From positions 372,808 to 436,807 of the forward strand of contig NZ_JARUQS010000002.1 of NCBI RefSeq assembly GCF_029767755.1: a stretch of 64,000 bases of DNA. Reading direction: 5' to 3'. Source of the stretch: Thiomicrorhabdus sp. zzn3 (GTDB lineage Bacteria > Pseudomonadota > Gammaproteobacteria > Thiomicrospirales > Thiomicrospiraceae). Every line of letters begins with the position of its first letter. Within the stretch, counting starts at the first letter, position 1. Shown here piece by piece: positions 44,844-53,762 of this stretch. Under the pieces are notes generated by a model, which worked only from the letters and a program-made list of their open reading frames with translations, did not search any database and was not told the DNA's origin. Position numbers and translations under genes: made by a program.

Positions 44844-44849
44844 ATTATA
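44844..44849 (-). promoter_or_regulatory. Probable -10 element for the PAS-GGDEF gene, with adjacent dyad
   Basis: TATAAT on the - strand, 38 bases upstream of the ATG. The dyad ATCAC-CGCTAA-GTGAT (44858-44873) lies over the -35 position and could be an operator. No protein can be named for it. Confidence 0.4.
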
Positions 44850-45098
44850 ACGATAAGATCACCGCTAAGTGATTGATTTTGACTAGAGGGGTATAAGCAA
44901 AATTTTGAAAATAAAAAGGTGCTGCAAAATCTCAAGGAAGTCATTGCCTTCGCTGAGATCGGCAAGAGAATCCTTCTCACATTTGCAGGTGTAATTTAGT
45001 AAAATACTCGTTTTATTGCCAGGTGCCGGAAAAAGGCAGCTCGAGCAAACATTCTTGTCGTTTTCCATTTTGCCATTCCAGAAAGTAGAGAGAGCTCC

Positions 45099-46871
45099 AT
45101 GAAGCAGCAGATAGTGCAGATTTTAACCCAGGTTGTTCAGCAATTGAAAAATGAAGGCGTGTTGCCAGAAGAGGCCTCGGTGCGCATCAATGTTGAAAAC
45201 ACCCGTGATAAAGCGCATGGAGATCTAGCCACTAATCTGGCAATGATGTTAACCAAGTTAGCGGGCCAACCACCTCGGACTCTGGCGGAGAAAATTGTCA
45301 GTGTGATCGAATCGCTAGCGGATCGTGGAGCGATTGAAAAAGTAGAGATTGCCGGCCCGGGCTTTATCAACTTTTTCATGAAAGATGACGCCAAGTTTGC
45401 CGTCGTTGAGCAGGTGCTGACGCAGCAGGCTGACTTTGGACGCTGCAATGCAGGGCAAGGTCGTTCAGTTCTGGTGGAGTTTGTTTCCGCGAATCCCACA
45501 GGACCTTTGCATGTGGGGCATGGGCGTGGTGCGGCCTACGGAGCGAGTGTCGCTAACCTTCTCGAGGTGGCCGGATTTGACGTCAGTCGTGAGTATTACG
45601 TGAATGATGCCGGCCGTCAGATGGATATTTTGGCGACGTCGGTGTGGTTGCGTTATTTGCAACTATGCGGCGAAGAGCTGACCTTTCCAAGCAATGGCTA
45701 TAAAGGCGACTACATTTTTGAGATCAGTGAAGAACTGCGACGCGAACATGGTGAAACCCTAAGAAAACCGGCATTTGAAGTGTTCACCGGTGTGTGTGCC
45801 GATGAAGGGCAAACCGATGGTGATAAAGAAAAGCACATTGACGATTTGATCGCCAAAGCTAAGAATTTGTTGGGCGCGCATCATTATGAAACCGTCTTTA
45901 GTCTGGCGCTCAACACCATTCTGGGTGACATTAAAGAAGATTTGGAAGGTTTTAATGTCACTTTTGAAAACTGGTTCTCGGAGCGTTCTTTGATGGAAAG
46001 CGGTGTGGTGGATGCCGCTTTGGAAAAACTGCAGCAAGCAGGCAAGATTTATGAGAAAGGCGGTGCCTTATGGTTCAGATCGACTGAATACGGTGATGAG
46101 AAAGACCGGGTAGTGGTGCGCGACAATGGCCTTAAAACCTATTTTGCTTCTGATATTGCCTACCATTTCAACAAGCTTGAACGCGGTTTTGACATTTTGA
46201 TTGATGTGTGGGGGTCAGATCACCACGGTTATATTCCACGGGTTAAGGCAGCGATGCAAGCCATGGATACCAACCCGGAGGCTTTGCAGGTGCTGTTGGT
46301 GCAGTTCGCTGTACTTTACCGCGGAGGTGAGAAATTGGCTATGTCGACACGCAGCGGTCAATTTGTCACCTTGCGAGAGTTGCGCGAAGAAGTGGGATCG
46401 GATGCGGCGCGCTTCTTTTATGTACAGCGTAAATCTGAACAGCATATGGATTTTGACTTGGATCTGGCAAAGTCGCAGTCGAACGAGAATCCGGTTTACT
46501 ACATCCAGTATGCGCATGCCCGCATTTCTCGTGTGTTGGAACAGGCCGCCGAAAAAGGATTGGCGTTGGATTTGGAAAAAGGCATGGCCTCTTTGGAGAA
46601 GTTAGAGCTGGAAGCTGAAACCGGTTTGGCCGTGCAATTGGCAAAGTATCCTGAGACGATTGCGCGAGCAGCGGTTGCCTATGAACCCCATCAGATTGCG
46701 TATTATTTGAAGGATTTGGCGCACGGTCTGCACAGCTATTACAATGCTTGCCAATTTATCGTCGATGAGTCAGAGGTTCGCAATGCGCGCTTAACCCTGA
46801 TATCGGCGGTACAACAGGTGCTGAAAAACGGTTTGGCGATTCTTGGAGTGAGTGCTCCCGAGAAGATGTGA
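45099..46871 (+). CDS. argS: Arginyl-tRNA synthetase
   Basis: Class I synthetase that charges tRNA-Arg. The signature HIGH motif reads HVGH (NPTGPLHVGHGRG), the KMSKS equivalent is AMSTRSG (as usual in ArgS), and the C-terminal anticodon-binding domain has the DALRY-like region. The N-terminal Arg-tRNA additional domain is present (1-100). Length 590 is normal. Its stop overlaps the next gene's start (TGATG). Confidence 0.97.
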   Translation: MKQQIVQILTQVVQQLKNEGVLPEEASVRINVENTRDKAHGDLATNLAMMLTKLAGQPPRTLAEKIVSVIESLADRGAIEKVEIAGPGFINFFMKDDAKFAVVEQVLTQQADFGRCNAGQGRSVLVEFVSANPTGPLHVGHGRGAAYGASVANLLEVAGFDVSREYYVNDAGRQMDILATSVWLRYLQLCGEELTFPSNGYKGDYIFEISEELRREHGETLRKPAFEVFTGVCADEGQTDGDKEKHIDDLIAKAKNLLGAHHYETVFSLALNTILGDIKEDLEGFNVTFENWFSERSLMESGVVDAALEKLQQAGKIYEKGGALWFRSTEYGDEKDRVVVRDNGLKTYFASDIAYHFNKLERGFDILIDVWGSDHHGYIPRVKAAMQAMDTNPEALQVLLVQFAVLYRGGEKLAMSTRSGQFVTLRELREEVGSDAARFFYVQRKSEQHMDFDLDLAKSQSNENPVYYIQYAHARISRVLEQAAEKGLALDLEKGMASLEKLELEAETGLAVQLAKYPETIARAAVAYEPHQIAYYLKDLAHGLHSYYNACQFIVDESEVRNARLTLISAVQQVLKNGLAILGVSAPEKM

Positions 46872-47518
46872 TGTCACGAGATTATCGCTACGGACACCGA
46901 GGTCATAAGGGGTTTCAGCGCAAGTCTCAGCAAGTTGAGGCTAGCGATGGTAAGGCAGGCAGCCGAGTCTGGTTAGTTGGGGTGTTGCTTTCATTGTTGT
47001 TTGTAGGTGGTTTTTGGGTGGTTGACCACTTTATGGACGGTCAGCCGAAGAGTGTTGCCCCAGGCCTGTCTGAAATCTATGGCGAAGTAAACGCAGAGGT
47101 GATTGAGCCACCTAAAAGCTCGGCAATTACGGTAGAGGCGCTGCAACCTGTTCCTAGAAATCATGATGATGAAGGGCGCGATCGGCCCGAAAAATTAGAG
47201 AATCCAACCTACAGCTTTTATCAGGGGTTGAAAGAAACCGAAGTGGTGGTTGATGCCGTTCCCATTTCGGTTGAACTCGAGCATGCTTATTATATTCATG
47301 CCGGAAGTTTTGGGTCTGAGGCGGTGGCGCTGAAAGAACAACGGCGGTTAGCGAGATTAGGACAGGCTGTTGATTTGTCGCCATTGCACAGCAAGGGAAA
47401 AACCTACTATCGTTTACGTGTCGGCCCTTTCCATGACCGTTTAGAGATGAACCGAAAACGTAATGAACTGAGGCAGCTTGGTGTGGATACTTTGCTGGTC
47501 AGGGCGCCCAAGAATTGA
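46871..47518 (+). CDS. SPOR-domain cell-division-type protein (FtsN-like)
   Basis: A bitopic membrane protein of 215 residues. A basic cytoplasmic N-terminus is followed by one helix (about 33-51), a Pro- and acid-rich linker, and a C-terminal SPOR domain (about 138-213) with YYIHAGSFGSEAVALKEQRRLARLG and YYRLRVGPFHDR. SPOR domains bind denuded peptidoglycan at the septum. Position after argS matches similar genes in other gammaproteobacteria. The ATG overlaps the argS stop. FtsN is plausible but the essential N-terminal region is not recognisable. Confidence 0.88.
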   Translation: MSRDYRYGHRGHKGFQRKSQQVEASDGKAGSRVWLVGVLLSLLFVGGFWVVDHFMDGQPKSVAPGLSEIYGEVNAEVIEPPKSSAITVEALQPVPRNHDDEGRDRPEKLENPTYSFYQGLKETEVVVDAVPISVELEHAYYIHAGSFGSEAVALKEQRRLARLGQAVDLSPLHSKGKTYYRLRVGPFHDRLEMNRKRNELRQLGVDTLLVRAPKN

Positions 47519-47551
47519 TAATAAAGCGAGAGCCTTTTTTCAGTTTGTCTG

Positions 47552-48628
47552 TTAAGGTGCGATTGACGGACGACCCATTTCATTTTCGTCAACAATGCAG
47601 TTTCGCCCTTGCCTTTTTGCTTCATAGAGAGCCTTGTCAGCGCGTGTTATCAGCTCTTCCGCACTGTCATTTTCATTATGGAAGCAGGAAATTCCAAAAG
47701 AAGCTGTGATGGTGCGAAGCGGTTCGCTTGAGTCTTTTCGTTTAAGCACGGCTGATTCAATGCCAGATCTGATTTGCTCAGCGCGTTCTCTCGCCTCTTC
47801 TAGGGACGCATTTGGCATGATGATCGCAAATTCTTCCCCGCCATAGCGACAGATCGTCTCATGGCGCTTTTGATTTTTCTTCATTATGTTCGCAAAATAG
47901 CGTAATACGCTATCACCCACTAAGTGGCCGTACGAATCATTGAAGCGTTTAAAGTGATCGATGTCTGTAAAGATTAGGCAGAAGCCGTGGAGATCGCTGC
48001 CTTCGTTAAAATTGATAATGGTTTCTTGTAAGGCATTGTTAAAGGCTTTACGGTTGCCGATTTCGGTCAATTCATCCGTCAGTGCCGCAGTTTGCGCTTC
48101 TAGAAGTTCTTGGCGCAAATGCTTGATTTCATCAGAACTTAGCATCATCTCTTGCTGAAAGAGTCGGTTGCTTTCATTCATTGATTGTGCAGTTGAGATA
48201 ACCGTATGAGTGATTTTCTTCAGTTCATTGGCATCAATGTCAGGATTGGCAAGCGAATGTGCGCAATCGTCTAACTGTTGGGTGTGCTCTTCGAGTTTGT
48301 CGCTCCACAGATTCATTTTTTGAATCATGAGATTCAGCAGTCGGCGAAAGGCGCGATCGAACTCGCCTGTAGCTTCCATTTCTTCTTGAAGGTATTCCTG
48401 ATAGAGGCGTTTCCCTGCACGGTCGTTATAGCCAAAAGGATCCTGCAGAATAGACTCCATCTCGGAACGGAATTGAGGGTTGTCTCCTTTTAAGAACTCA
48501 TACCAGACATAGTAATTCAAAGGGGTTGGATTAATCTCCTGCTCTTCAAAGTCATTCACTAAACGTGCAAAAATCCGTTTAGCTTTTTCTGGTGCATCAT
48601 TGATGTTTAGCATGCCTTGTATTCCCAT
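47552..48628 (-). CDS. Cytoplasmic diguanylate cyclase
   Basis: A soluble GGDEF protein of 358 residues. The N-terminal 170 residues are helical with no known sensor domain (PLNYYVWYEFLKGDNPQ is a motif I have seen in similar proteins but cannot name). A coiled segment leads to the GGDEF domain with ALTDELTEIGNRKAF and active site CRYGGEEFA. No RxxD inhibition site is present. It converges on the SPOR gene with a 33-base gap. Fifth position of the site is normal, so activity is expected. Confidence 0.92.
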   Translation of the reverse strand: MGIQGMLNINDAPEKAKRIFARLVNDFEEQEINPTPLNYYVWYEFLKGDNPQFRSEMESILQDPFGYNDRAGKRLYQEYLQEEMEATGEFDRAFRRLLNLMIQKMNLWSDKLEEHTQQLDDCAHSLANPDIDANELKKITHTVISTAQSMNESNRLFQQEMMLSSDEIKHLRQELLEAQTAALTDELTEIGNRKAFNNALQETIINFNEGSDLHGFCLIFTDIDHFKRFNDSYGHLVGDSVLRYFANIMKKNQKRHETICRYGGEEFAIIMPNASLEEARERAEQIRSGIESAVLKRKDSSEPLRTITASFGISCFHNENDSAEELITRADKALYEAKRQGRNCIVDENEMGRPSIAP

Positions 48629-48856
48629 TATCTATTCTCTCGTTCCTATTTTTTGGGAGCAAAAGTAATTGGTTAAATTTTATCATGAAACGCAATTGTT
48701 CCGGCTGAAACAGGGATAATTTTTAGGGAGATATGGAGGCCAAAAAGAGCTCTTTTATAGGAGGTAAACTGGTTTCTCCAGGATAAAGATAGTATAGTCC
48801 AACAGATTAGCTCGTAATGCTTGTTAGAGTTCCTGAAAGTCTTTAAGGGGGTATAG

Positions 48857-49105
48857 ATGTTTTCACCAAAGCAGCTGGAAGAGATCGTTCAGAACTTATC
48901 TCAATTGATTCCTCAGGGAGCAGGACAGATTCCAGAAAATATTCATGCGCAAATCAGAGCCACCTTAAATTCCGGCTTACATAAAATGGATTTAGTGACT
49001 CGTGAGGAGTTTGACATTCAGCGTGGAGTTTTAGAAAAAACACGTGAAAAACTGGAAAAGCTTGAGAAAAAGCTAAACCAGTTGGAAAACAGCAAGCCTT
49101 TATAG
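48857..49105 (+). CDS. ubiK: Ubiquinone biosynthesis accessory factor UbiK (YqiC)
   Basis: UbiK is a small coiled-coil protein that supports ubiquinone synthesis under aerobic conditions, in the Ubi complex with UbiJ. The typical start MFSPKQLEEIVQNLSQLIP is followed by the MDLVTREEFDIQRGVLEKTR motif and a C-terminal coiled coil. Length 82. A -10-like TATAGT lies upstream at about 48792. AGGGGG precedes the ATG by about 8 bases. It is followed by comM after 33 bases. Confidence 0.9.
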   Translation: MFSPKQLEEIVQNLSQLIPQGAGQIPENIHAQIRATLNSGLHKMDLVTREEFDIQRGVLEKTREKLEKLEKKLNQLENSKPL

Positions 49106-49138
49106 AAAGTTTTGATCCAGACAAATTGAGGTTTAAAA

Positions 49139-50686
49139 GTGTTAGCTTCGGTAGTCACTCGTGCATCAGTCGGAATTGATGCCCCTAAGGTTGTAGTGGA
49201 GGTGCATGCCAGTAATGGTTTGCCTGGCTTTTCTGTCGTCGGGCTTCCTGAGGCATCGGTTCGAGAGAGTAAAGACCGAGTTCGTAGTGCGTTATTGAGT
49301 TGTGGGTTTCAACTTCCTCCCAAACGAATTACGGTTAATCTTGCCCCTGCCGATTTGCCTAAATCTGGCGGGCGTTATGACTTGGCTATTGCATTAGGTA
49401 TTCTCGTCGCTACAGAGCAGCTGCGCGTCAGTCTTGACGACTATGAATTTTTAGGCGAGTTAAGCTTGAATGGTGAAATTCGTGAGGTCCCGGGCGTGTT
49501 ACCATCGGTTATCCGTGCGCAAGAGGCCGCAAGCTGTTTGGTTATCCCCGCAGGCAATCTTAAAGAGGCAAGTCTGGCGATCAAACCAGCGGAGGTGTTT
49601 GATGAGCCCGCAGCGGAGGCTGGCAAGGTACTGGTTGCGAATCATTTGTTACAATTGTGCCGTTTTTTAATGGATCAAGACACACTGATTGAAGCCAAGA
49701 CGCAACTGTTTGATCAGCCATTTTACGATGTGGATTTGTCTGATGTAAGGGGGCAGGCCCAAGCAAAACGCGTTCTTGAATTGAGTGCCAGTGGCGGACA
49801 TTCACTGTTGATGGTCGGCCCTCCCGGTTCGGGCAAGAGTATGTTAGCGCAGAGGTTGGTCACACTTTTGCCCGAGCTTAACCGGGAGCAAGCCATGGAG
49901 TTGGCCACTATTCATTCGGTAGCCGGGAAAAGAATTGATTTAGAAAATGGCATCAGGCGGCAAATAGTCAGTCCTCACCATACGGCTTCCTCAGCGGCAT
50001 TGGTAGGCGGTGGGAGCGTTCCAAAACCAGGTGCAATCAGTTTGGCGCATCATGGGGTTTTATTTTTGGACGAACTGCCTGAGTTTTCACGAAATGTGCT
50101 TGAGGCTTTAAGGGAGCCGCTGGAGACCCGCCGCGTTGAAATTTCCAGAGTTAGTCAGCAGGCCTCCTATCCTGCCAACTTTTTACTGGTAGCCGCGATG
50201 AATCCCACTCCAAGCGGTTATTTTCCAGACGACCCTCATGGCCGCTGTAAAGATTCTCCGGATCAAATCGCTCGTTACCAGCGGAAAGTGTCGGGTCCAC
50301 TGTTGGATCGGATTGATCTGCATCTTGAAATTCCGCCGGTTGATTTTGATTCATTACAGACCAATGTATCGTCGACTCATGAAGAGACCAGCGAGCAGAT
50401 TAGGGAACGGGTTACCCGTTTGCATGATATGCAGCGTAGGCGGCAAGGTTGCCTTAATAGCGAATTAACTTCCGTGCAAATTAAAGAACACATAGAAATC
50501 GATCAACAGGGCAGCCAACTTTTGAAAAATGCGATTGAAAAAATGGGAATTTCTGCGCGTAGCTACCATCGGATTTTACGAATAGCCCGAACGTTGGCTG
50601 ATATGGAAGGTAACGATGATGTTAAGGTGCCACACCTGGCAGAGGCGATCGGTTATCGAAGCTTTGACCGAAACGGGATCAATTAA
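49139..50686 (+). CDS. comM: ComM/YifB family Mg-chelatase-like AAA+ helicase
   Basis: ComM promotes branch migration during natural transformation, and its homologue YifB is widespread. The N-terminal ChlI-like domain starts MLASVVTRASVGIDAPKV; the AAA+ domain has Walker A GPPGSGKSMLAQ and Walker B LFLDELPEF. The C-terminal Mg-chelatase domain ends with ARSYHRILRIARTLAD. The start is GTG, with GAGG seven bases before it. Length 515 matches. It lies between ubiK and the TauE/DsbD-like gene, whose start overlaps its stop. Confidence 0.95.
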   Translation: MLASVVTRASVGIDAPKVVVEVHASNGLPGFSVVGLPEASVRESKDRVRSALLSCGFQLPPKRITVNLAPADLPKSGGRYDLAIALGILVATEQLRVSLDDYEFLGELSLNGEIREVPGVLPSVIRAQEAASCLVIPAGNLKEASLAIKPAEVFDEPAAEAGKVLVANHLLQLCRFLMDQDTLIEAKTQLFDQPFYDVDLSDVRGQAQAKRVLELSASGGHSLLMVGPPGSGKSMLAQRLVTLLPELNREQAMELATIHSVAGKRIDLENGIRRQIVSPHHTASSAALVGGGSVPKPGAISLAHHGVLFLDELPEFSRNVLEALREPLETRRVEISRVSQQASYPANFLLVAAMNPTPSGYFPDDPHGRCKDSPDQIARYQRKVSGPLLDRIDLHLEIPPVDFDSLQTNVSSTHEETSEQIRERVTRLHDMQRRRQGCLNSELTSVQIKEHIEIDQQGSQLLKNAIEKMGISARSYHRILRIARTLADMEGNDDVKVPHLAEAIGYRSFDRNGIN

Positions 50687-51378
50687 TGGAGTCGATTTGG
50701 ATTACTGCTGTCATTGTCGGTCTACTGGGCGGCGTGCATTGTTTAGGAATGTGCGGGGGAGTCGTCGGAGCATTAACGTTTAGTTTAGATCCCCGTGTAC
50801 AGCGAAGCTGGCCAAACATGTTGTTATATCAGTTGGCTTATAACGGCGGGCGAATTTTTAGTTATATGTTAATCGGTTCCTTGTTTGGTTTCTTGGGAAT
50901 GGCATTGGGTTCTTTAGCGGCTCTGTTACCCGCTCAGCAGTTATTGCAGATACTTGCTGGCTTTTTTATGCTCGCACTGGGCCTCTATTTGGCGGGCTGG
51001 TGGAATGGCGTTGTGGTGGTTGAAAAACTTGGGAAAAGGCTTTGGGCAAAGATGCAACCTTATGCACAAAGATTGACGCCGGTTCGCTCACTGCCTCAGG
51101 CCTGGTGGTATGGAATGGTCTGGGGGTGGTTGCCATGTGGTTTGGTTTACAGCATGTTGATTATGGCATTGAGTGCCGGAGGCGCTGTAGAAGGGGCTTT
51201 GGTGATGCTGGCTTTTGGGTTGGGAACGCTGCCTAATTTAATGTTAATGGGAGTGTTTGCTTTTTATTTCACCCGTCTGGCAAGGCAGAAATGGCTCAGA
51301 ATAATGGCTGGGTTAGGGGTGATGGCGCTTGGTTTTTGGCAATTTTATTTGGCGCTAACATTGCAGGTTGGGCATTAA
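50686..51378 (+). CDS. TauE/DsbD-like six-helix membrane protein of the cbb3-associated type
   Basis: A 230-residue membrane protein with about six helices. The characteristic start GLLGGVHCLGMCGGVVGAL carries a Cys pair in the first helix and the second half has GMVWGWLPCGLVYSML with another conserved Cys, an arrangement found in the UreH/DsbD_2-type family. Relatives are often next to cbb3 genes and linked to copper or cytochrome maturation. Here it is at comM, far from the cco locus. Its ATG overlaps the comM stop by one base. The function is not settled. Confidence 0.85.
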   Translation: MESIWITAVIVGLLGGVHCLGMCGGVVGALTFSLDPRVQRSWPNMLLYQLAYNGGRIFSYMLIGSLFGFLGMALGSLAALLPAQQLLQILAGFFMLALGLYLAGWWNGVVVVEKLGKRLWAKMQPYAQRLTPVRSLPQAWWYGMVWGWLPCGLVYSMLIMALSAGGAVEGALVMLAFGLGTLPNLMLMGVFAFYFTRLARQKWLRIMAGLGVMALGFWQFYLALTLQVGH

Positions 51379-51382
51379 TGAA

Positions 51383-51408
51383 ATCCCGGAGAATGGCTTC
51401 TCCGGGAT
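51383..51408. terminator. Strong hairpin between convergent genes
   Basis: ATCCCGGAGAA and TTCTCCGGGAT form a perfect 11-pair stem around TGGC, between the stops at 51378 and 51416. A T run is nearly absent on both strands, so the stem's stability is the main evidence. Confidence 0.7.
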
Positions 51409-51415
51409 GATGTGC

Positions 51416-52774
51416 TTAGTTTTCGGCATATTGAGCATCGACATTCACCATATCAAGCTGAATGTCCATGTTGTCCAATAGAGTCCCCATGCCATTTAGG
51501 ATTCGGTACTTGGCGATTTTATATTCTGTTTCACTGTTTACCAGCGTTCTCAACGCACTGATGTATTCATCTTCAGTATTGAGCAGATCGAGCAACGAGC
51601 GGCGCCCCAGACTGAACTGTTTGCGATAACCTTCTAAAGTTTCATAGGTTAGCTTAATATGTGATTGCACATAGTCAAGCTGAGATCCTACGTATTGATA
51701 TGCGTTCCATGCATAATTGATGTTTTCAATAGCCTGTCGACGACTGTTGTTACGGATTTCAACCGCTTGTTGCATAGCGCTGGCCGTGCGATCTCTTTCC
51801 GCTTTGTCTTTGCCGCCATTATAGAGATTGTAGCGGAGTCGAACCATTGCCTGAAAATCTTCGTTGCGACCTTCGATGCCAGCCAAGTTATGATCCCACG
51901 TTCTTTCAACTTCGAGATCAACACGTGGATAGTAGTTTCTTTCGGAAAGATCATATTGTGCTTGGGCTTCGGAGATGTCCGCATTAGCGGATAAGATTGT
52001 CGGGTGGCTGATTAATGCGGTATTAACCGCTTCATCAACGGTTTTAGGCAAGATTAGGTCAGATGAGGGCGGGATTAGTTCACTGTCTGGAAAGCGGCCT
52101 AAGACTCTTTGAAAACGTGACATAGTATCCGTATAGTTGTTTTTTTCCGCCATTAGATTTGACTGAGCGAGCGCCAGTCGAGCCTTGGCCTGATCTACTT
52201 CAACCTGGTTCCCGATTCCTGCTTCAAAACGTTGAATGATTTGATCGAGAATTTTTTGATGAGTCGAAACATTATCTTCCGCTAGTTTAAGCAGTTCTTT
52301 TTGTTTCAAAAGGTTCAGATACGCTTCTGTCATATCCAATGCAATTTGATTGGCGGTCGCATAGACTTGATACGCCGCAGCACCAAGGCGATGTTGCTGA
52401 CGTTTAATTTCATTTTCAGTCGCAAAGCCTTCAAACAGGTTTTGGGTTAGTCTAACCGCCGTTTCGCGTCGGGTTAGGCCATCGCCAATATTATCTACTG
52501 TTTGGTTATCTACTTCTTCGTATCCGATACCGGCCGAGACATCAATGGTTGGATACCAGCTGCCTTTTGCACCGCGAAGGTCTGCTTCAATAGCACGATA
52601 AGCTTTAACTTGTTCACGTAATTCCGGGTTATGAAGAATCGCGTCTTCCACGGTCTGGTTAAGTTCAATAGCTTGTGTCGGTAAGCTCAACGCCATTAAC
52701 GGGAGTAACAGAGCAATTGTTTGGGTAAGACAGTTGCGTCTTGAAGATAGTGAGGATAAGCGTTTGGTGTTCAT
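51416..52774 (-). CDS. TolC-family outer-membrane channel, LapE-like type I secretion component
   Basis: Outer-membrane trimeric channel of the TolC/AggA/LapE family. The signal peptide runs to about residue 35 (LPLMALSLPTQA). The mature part has two repeats of the outer-membrane-efflux domain, with conserved LTQNLFEGFATENEI and LRYNLYNGGKDKAERD at equivalent places. Length 452. GAGAGG lies before the ATG. It belongs to the Lap-type locus with the ABC transporter and fusion protein encoded upstream on the same strand, with the LuxR gene between, and is probably the export channel for a large adhesin not in the window. Confidence 0.92.
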   Translation of the reverse strand: MNTKRLSSLSSRRNCLTQTIALLLPLMALSLPTQAIELNQTVEDAILHNPELREQVKAYRAIEADLRGAKGSWYPTIDVSAGIGYEEVDNQTVDNIGDGLTRRETAVRLTQNLFEGFATENEIKRQQHRLGAAAYQVYATANQIALDMTEAYLNLLKQKELLKLAEDNVSTHQKILDQIIQRFEAGIGNQVEVDQAKARLALAQSNLMAEKNNYTDTMSRFQRVLGRFPDSELIPPSSDLILPKTVDEAVNTALISHPTILSANADISEAQAQYDLSERNYYPRVDLEVERTWDHNLAGIEGRNEDFQAMVRLRYNLYNGGKDKAERDRTASAMQQAVEIRNNSRRQAIENINYAWNAYQYVGSQLDYVQSHIKLTYETLEGYRKQFSLGRRSLLDLLNTEDEYISALRTLVNSETEYKIAKYRILNGMGTLLDNMDIQLDMVNVDAQYAEN

Positions 52775-52834
52775 GTTGAGTACCTCTCTGAAAAGAAGTT
52801 ATTAGTTGGCAACAACGGCTTTGCGTTATTTTTT

Positions 52835-53470
52835 TTAGTCATTGCCCCAGTTTTTTATTTTCATTGCTAAGCTTAGTCGATCTTTGGTTTCAAATTTTTG
52901 AAAAATATGTTGTAAATGCGCCTTTACGGTGCGTTCAGTAATGTCCAATATTCGTGCTATTTCTTTGTTAGAGTGGCCGTCGATGACCTGCTCAACTACC
53001 TCAATCTCCCGTTCAGTCAGTATGTCTCGCCAGGATTCATTCACCAAAGTAGACGGAGTAGTTAACCCCTGAATCATGGCTTGCATAATGTTTTGACCAA
53101 GCCAAATATGTCCCTGATTAATTGTTTCCATGGCTTGGTGGATACGTTCTTGATTAGCAAAGGTATTTAGATAGCCACGAATTCCCAAGCTAAAATAATG
53201 CAGGCCTTCTTGCGTTTCGGGCTTATTGCTAAACAGCAAAATTTTTGCACCTTGTTGGCTAAGTCCTTTTATTAAGGAGTCATTAACTTCATCCGATTTA
53301 TGTAGAAATATTATGCTGTCTTCAAGCTGGGGTACCTCATTGAGCACTTCCAGGTTGTGGATGATTTCTGCTTCTCCTTTGCAACTTATTAGCCAGTTTT
53401 TTAACGCGTCCGGTTCTCGAGCGTAAATATAAGTAGGCCCCGTTGTCAAAATCGTATCCTCAATCAGCAT
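52835..53470 (-). CDS. LuxR-type transcription regulator in the Lap locus
   Basis: A regulator with a C-terminal LuxR-type HTH (LTEREIEVVEQVIDGHSNKEIARIL...RTVKAHLQHIFQKF, about residues 145-205). The N-terminal half resembles a receiver fold but lacks the acidic pocket and phosphoacceptor Asp: at that position it reads DSIIFLHKSDE. This is the CsgD/VpsT layout, in which c-di-GMP or another ligand can replace phosphorylation; no known binding motif is visible. The ATG at 53470 (MLIEDTIL) is preferred to one at 53518. It stands 60 bases before the TolC gene and probably controls it. Confidence 0.88.
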   Translation of the reverse strand: MLIEDTILTTGPTYIYAREPDALKNWLISCKGEAEIIHNLEVLNEVPQLEDSIIFLHKSDEVNDSLIKGLSQQGAKILLFSNKPETQEGLHYFSLGIRGYLNTFANQERIHQAMETINQGHIWLGQNIMQAMIQGLTTPSTLVNESWRDILTEREIEVVEQVIDGHSNKEIARILDITERTVKAHLQHIFQKFETKDRLSLAMKIKNWGND

Positions 53471-53536
53471 ATATTTTTTCTTTATCTTTGATTCTACTCG
53501 CAAAATTGAATAATGCAATTAAGCTTGCCTGCTTCT

Positions 53537-53577
53537 CATAGGTAATTTTTATTACCCATGAACTTCATTATCGTCAA
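53537..53577 (-). promoter_or_regulatory. Promoter with overlapping inverted repeat upstream of the luxR-type gene
   Basis: On the - strand a -35 TTGACG (53577-53572) is followed after 18 bases by AATAAA (53553-53548). The inverted repeat GGTAAT-TTTT-ATTACC (53541-53556) covers the -10, and the surrounding ten positions on each side are nearly symmetric. It is a good place for an operator, perhaps for autoregulation. The 244-base gap (53519-53762) holds nothing else. Confidence 0.45.
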
Positions 53578-53762
53578 GATTGAAAGAAGGGGGTGAGTGT
53601 TTGTATAAAATTGTTATTTTGTTGTGTGTCATAGAATTTTCCTGTTAGTCGGTAGTTTTGGCAATGTTTAAAAGCAAATAATGCGGACAAAATGGGTAAA
53701 AATAATGTAAGTAGTTGGTTTGAGTAACATATTCTTGACGTCGTGACTCAGCAAGTAGCGGA

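Noticed and set aside
48733-48786. 17-codon ORF upstream of ubiK near a 14-bp palindrome (48743-48756)
   Set aside because: The purine-rich stretch is only two bases from the ATG, and there is no conservation evidence.
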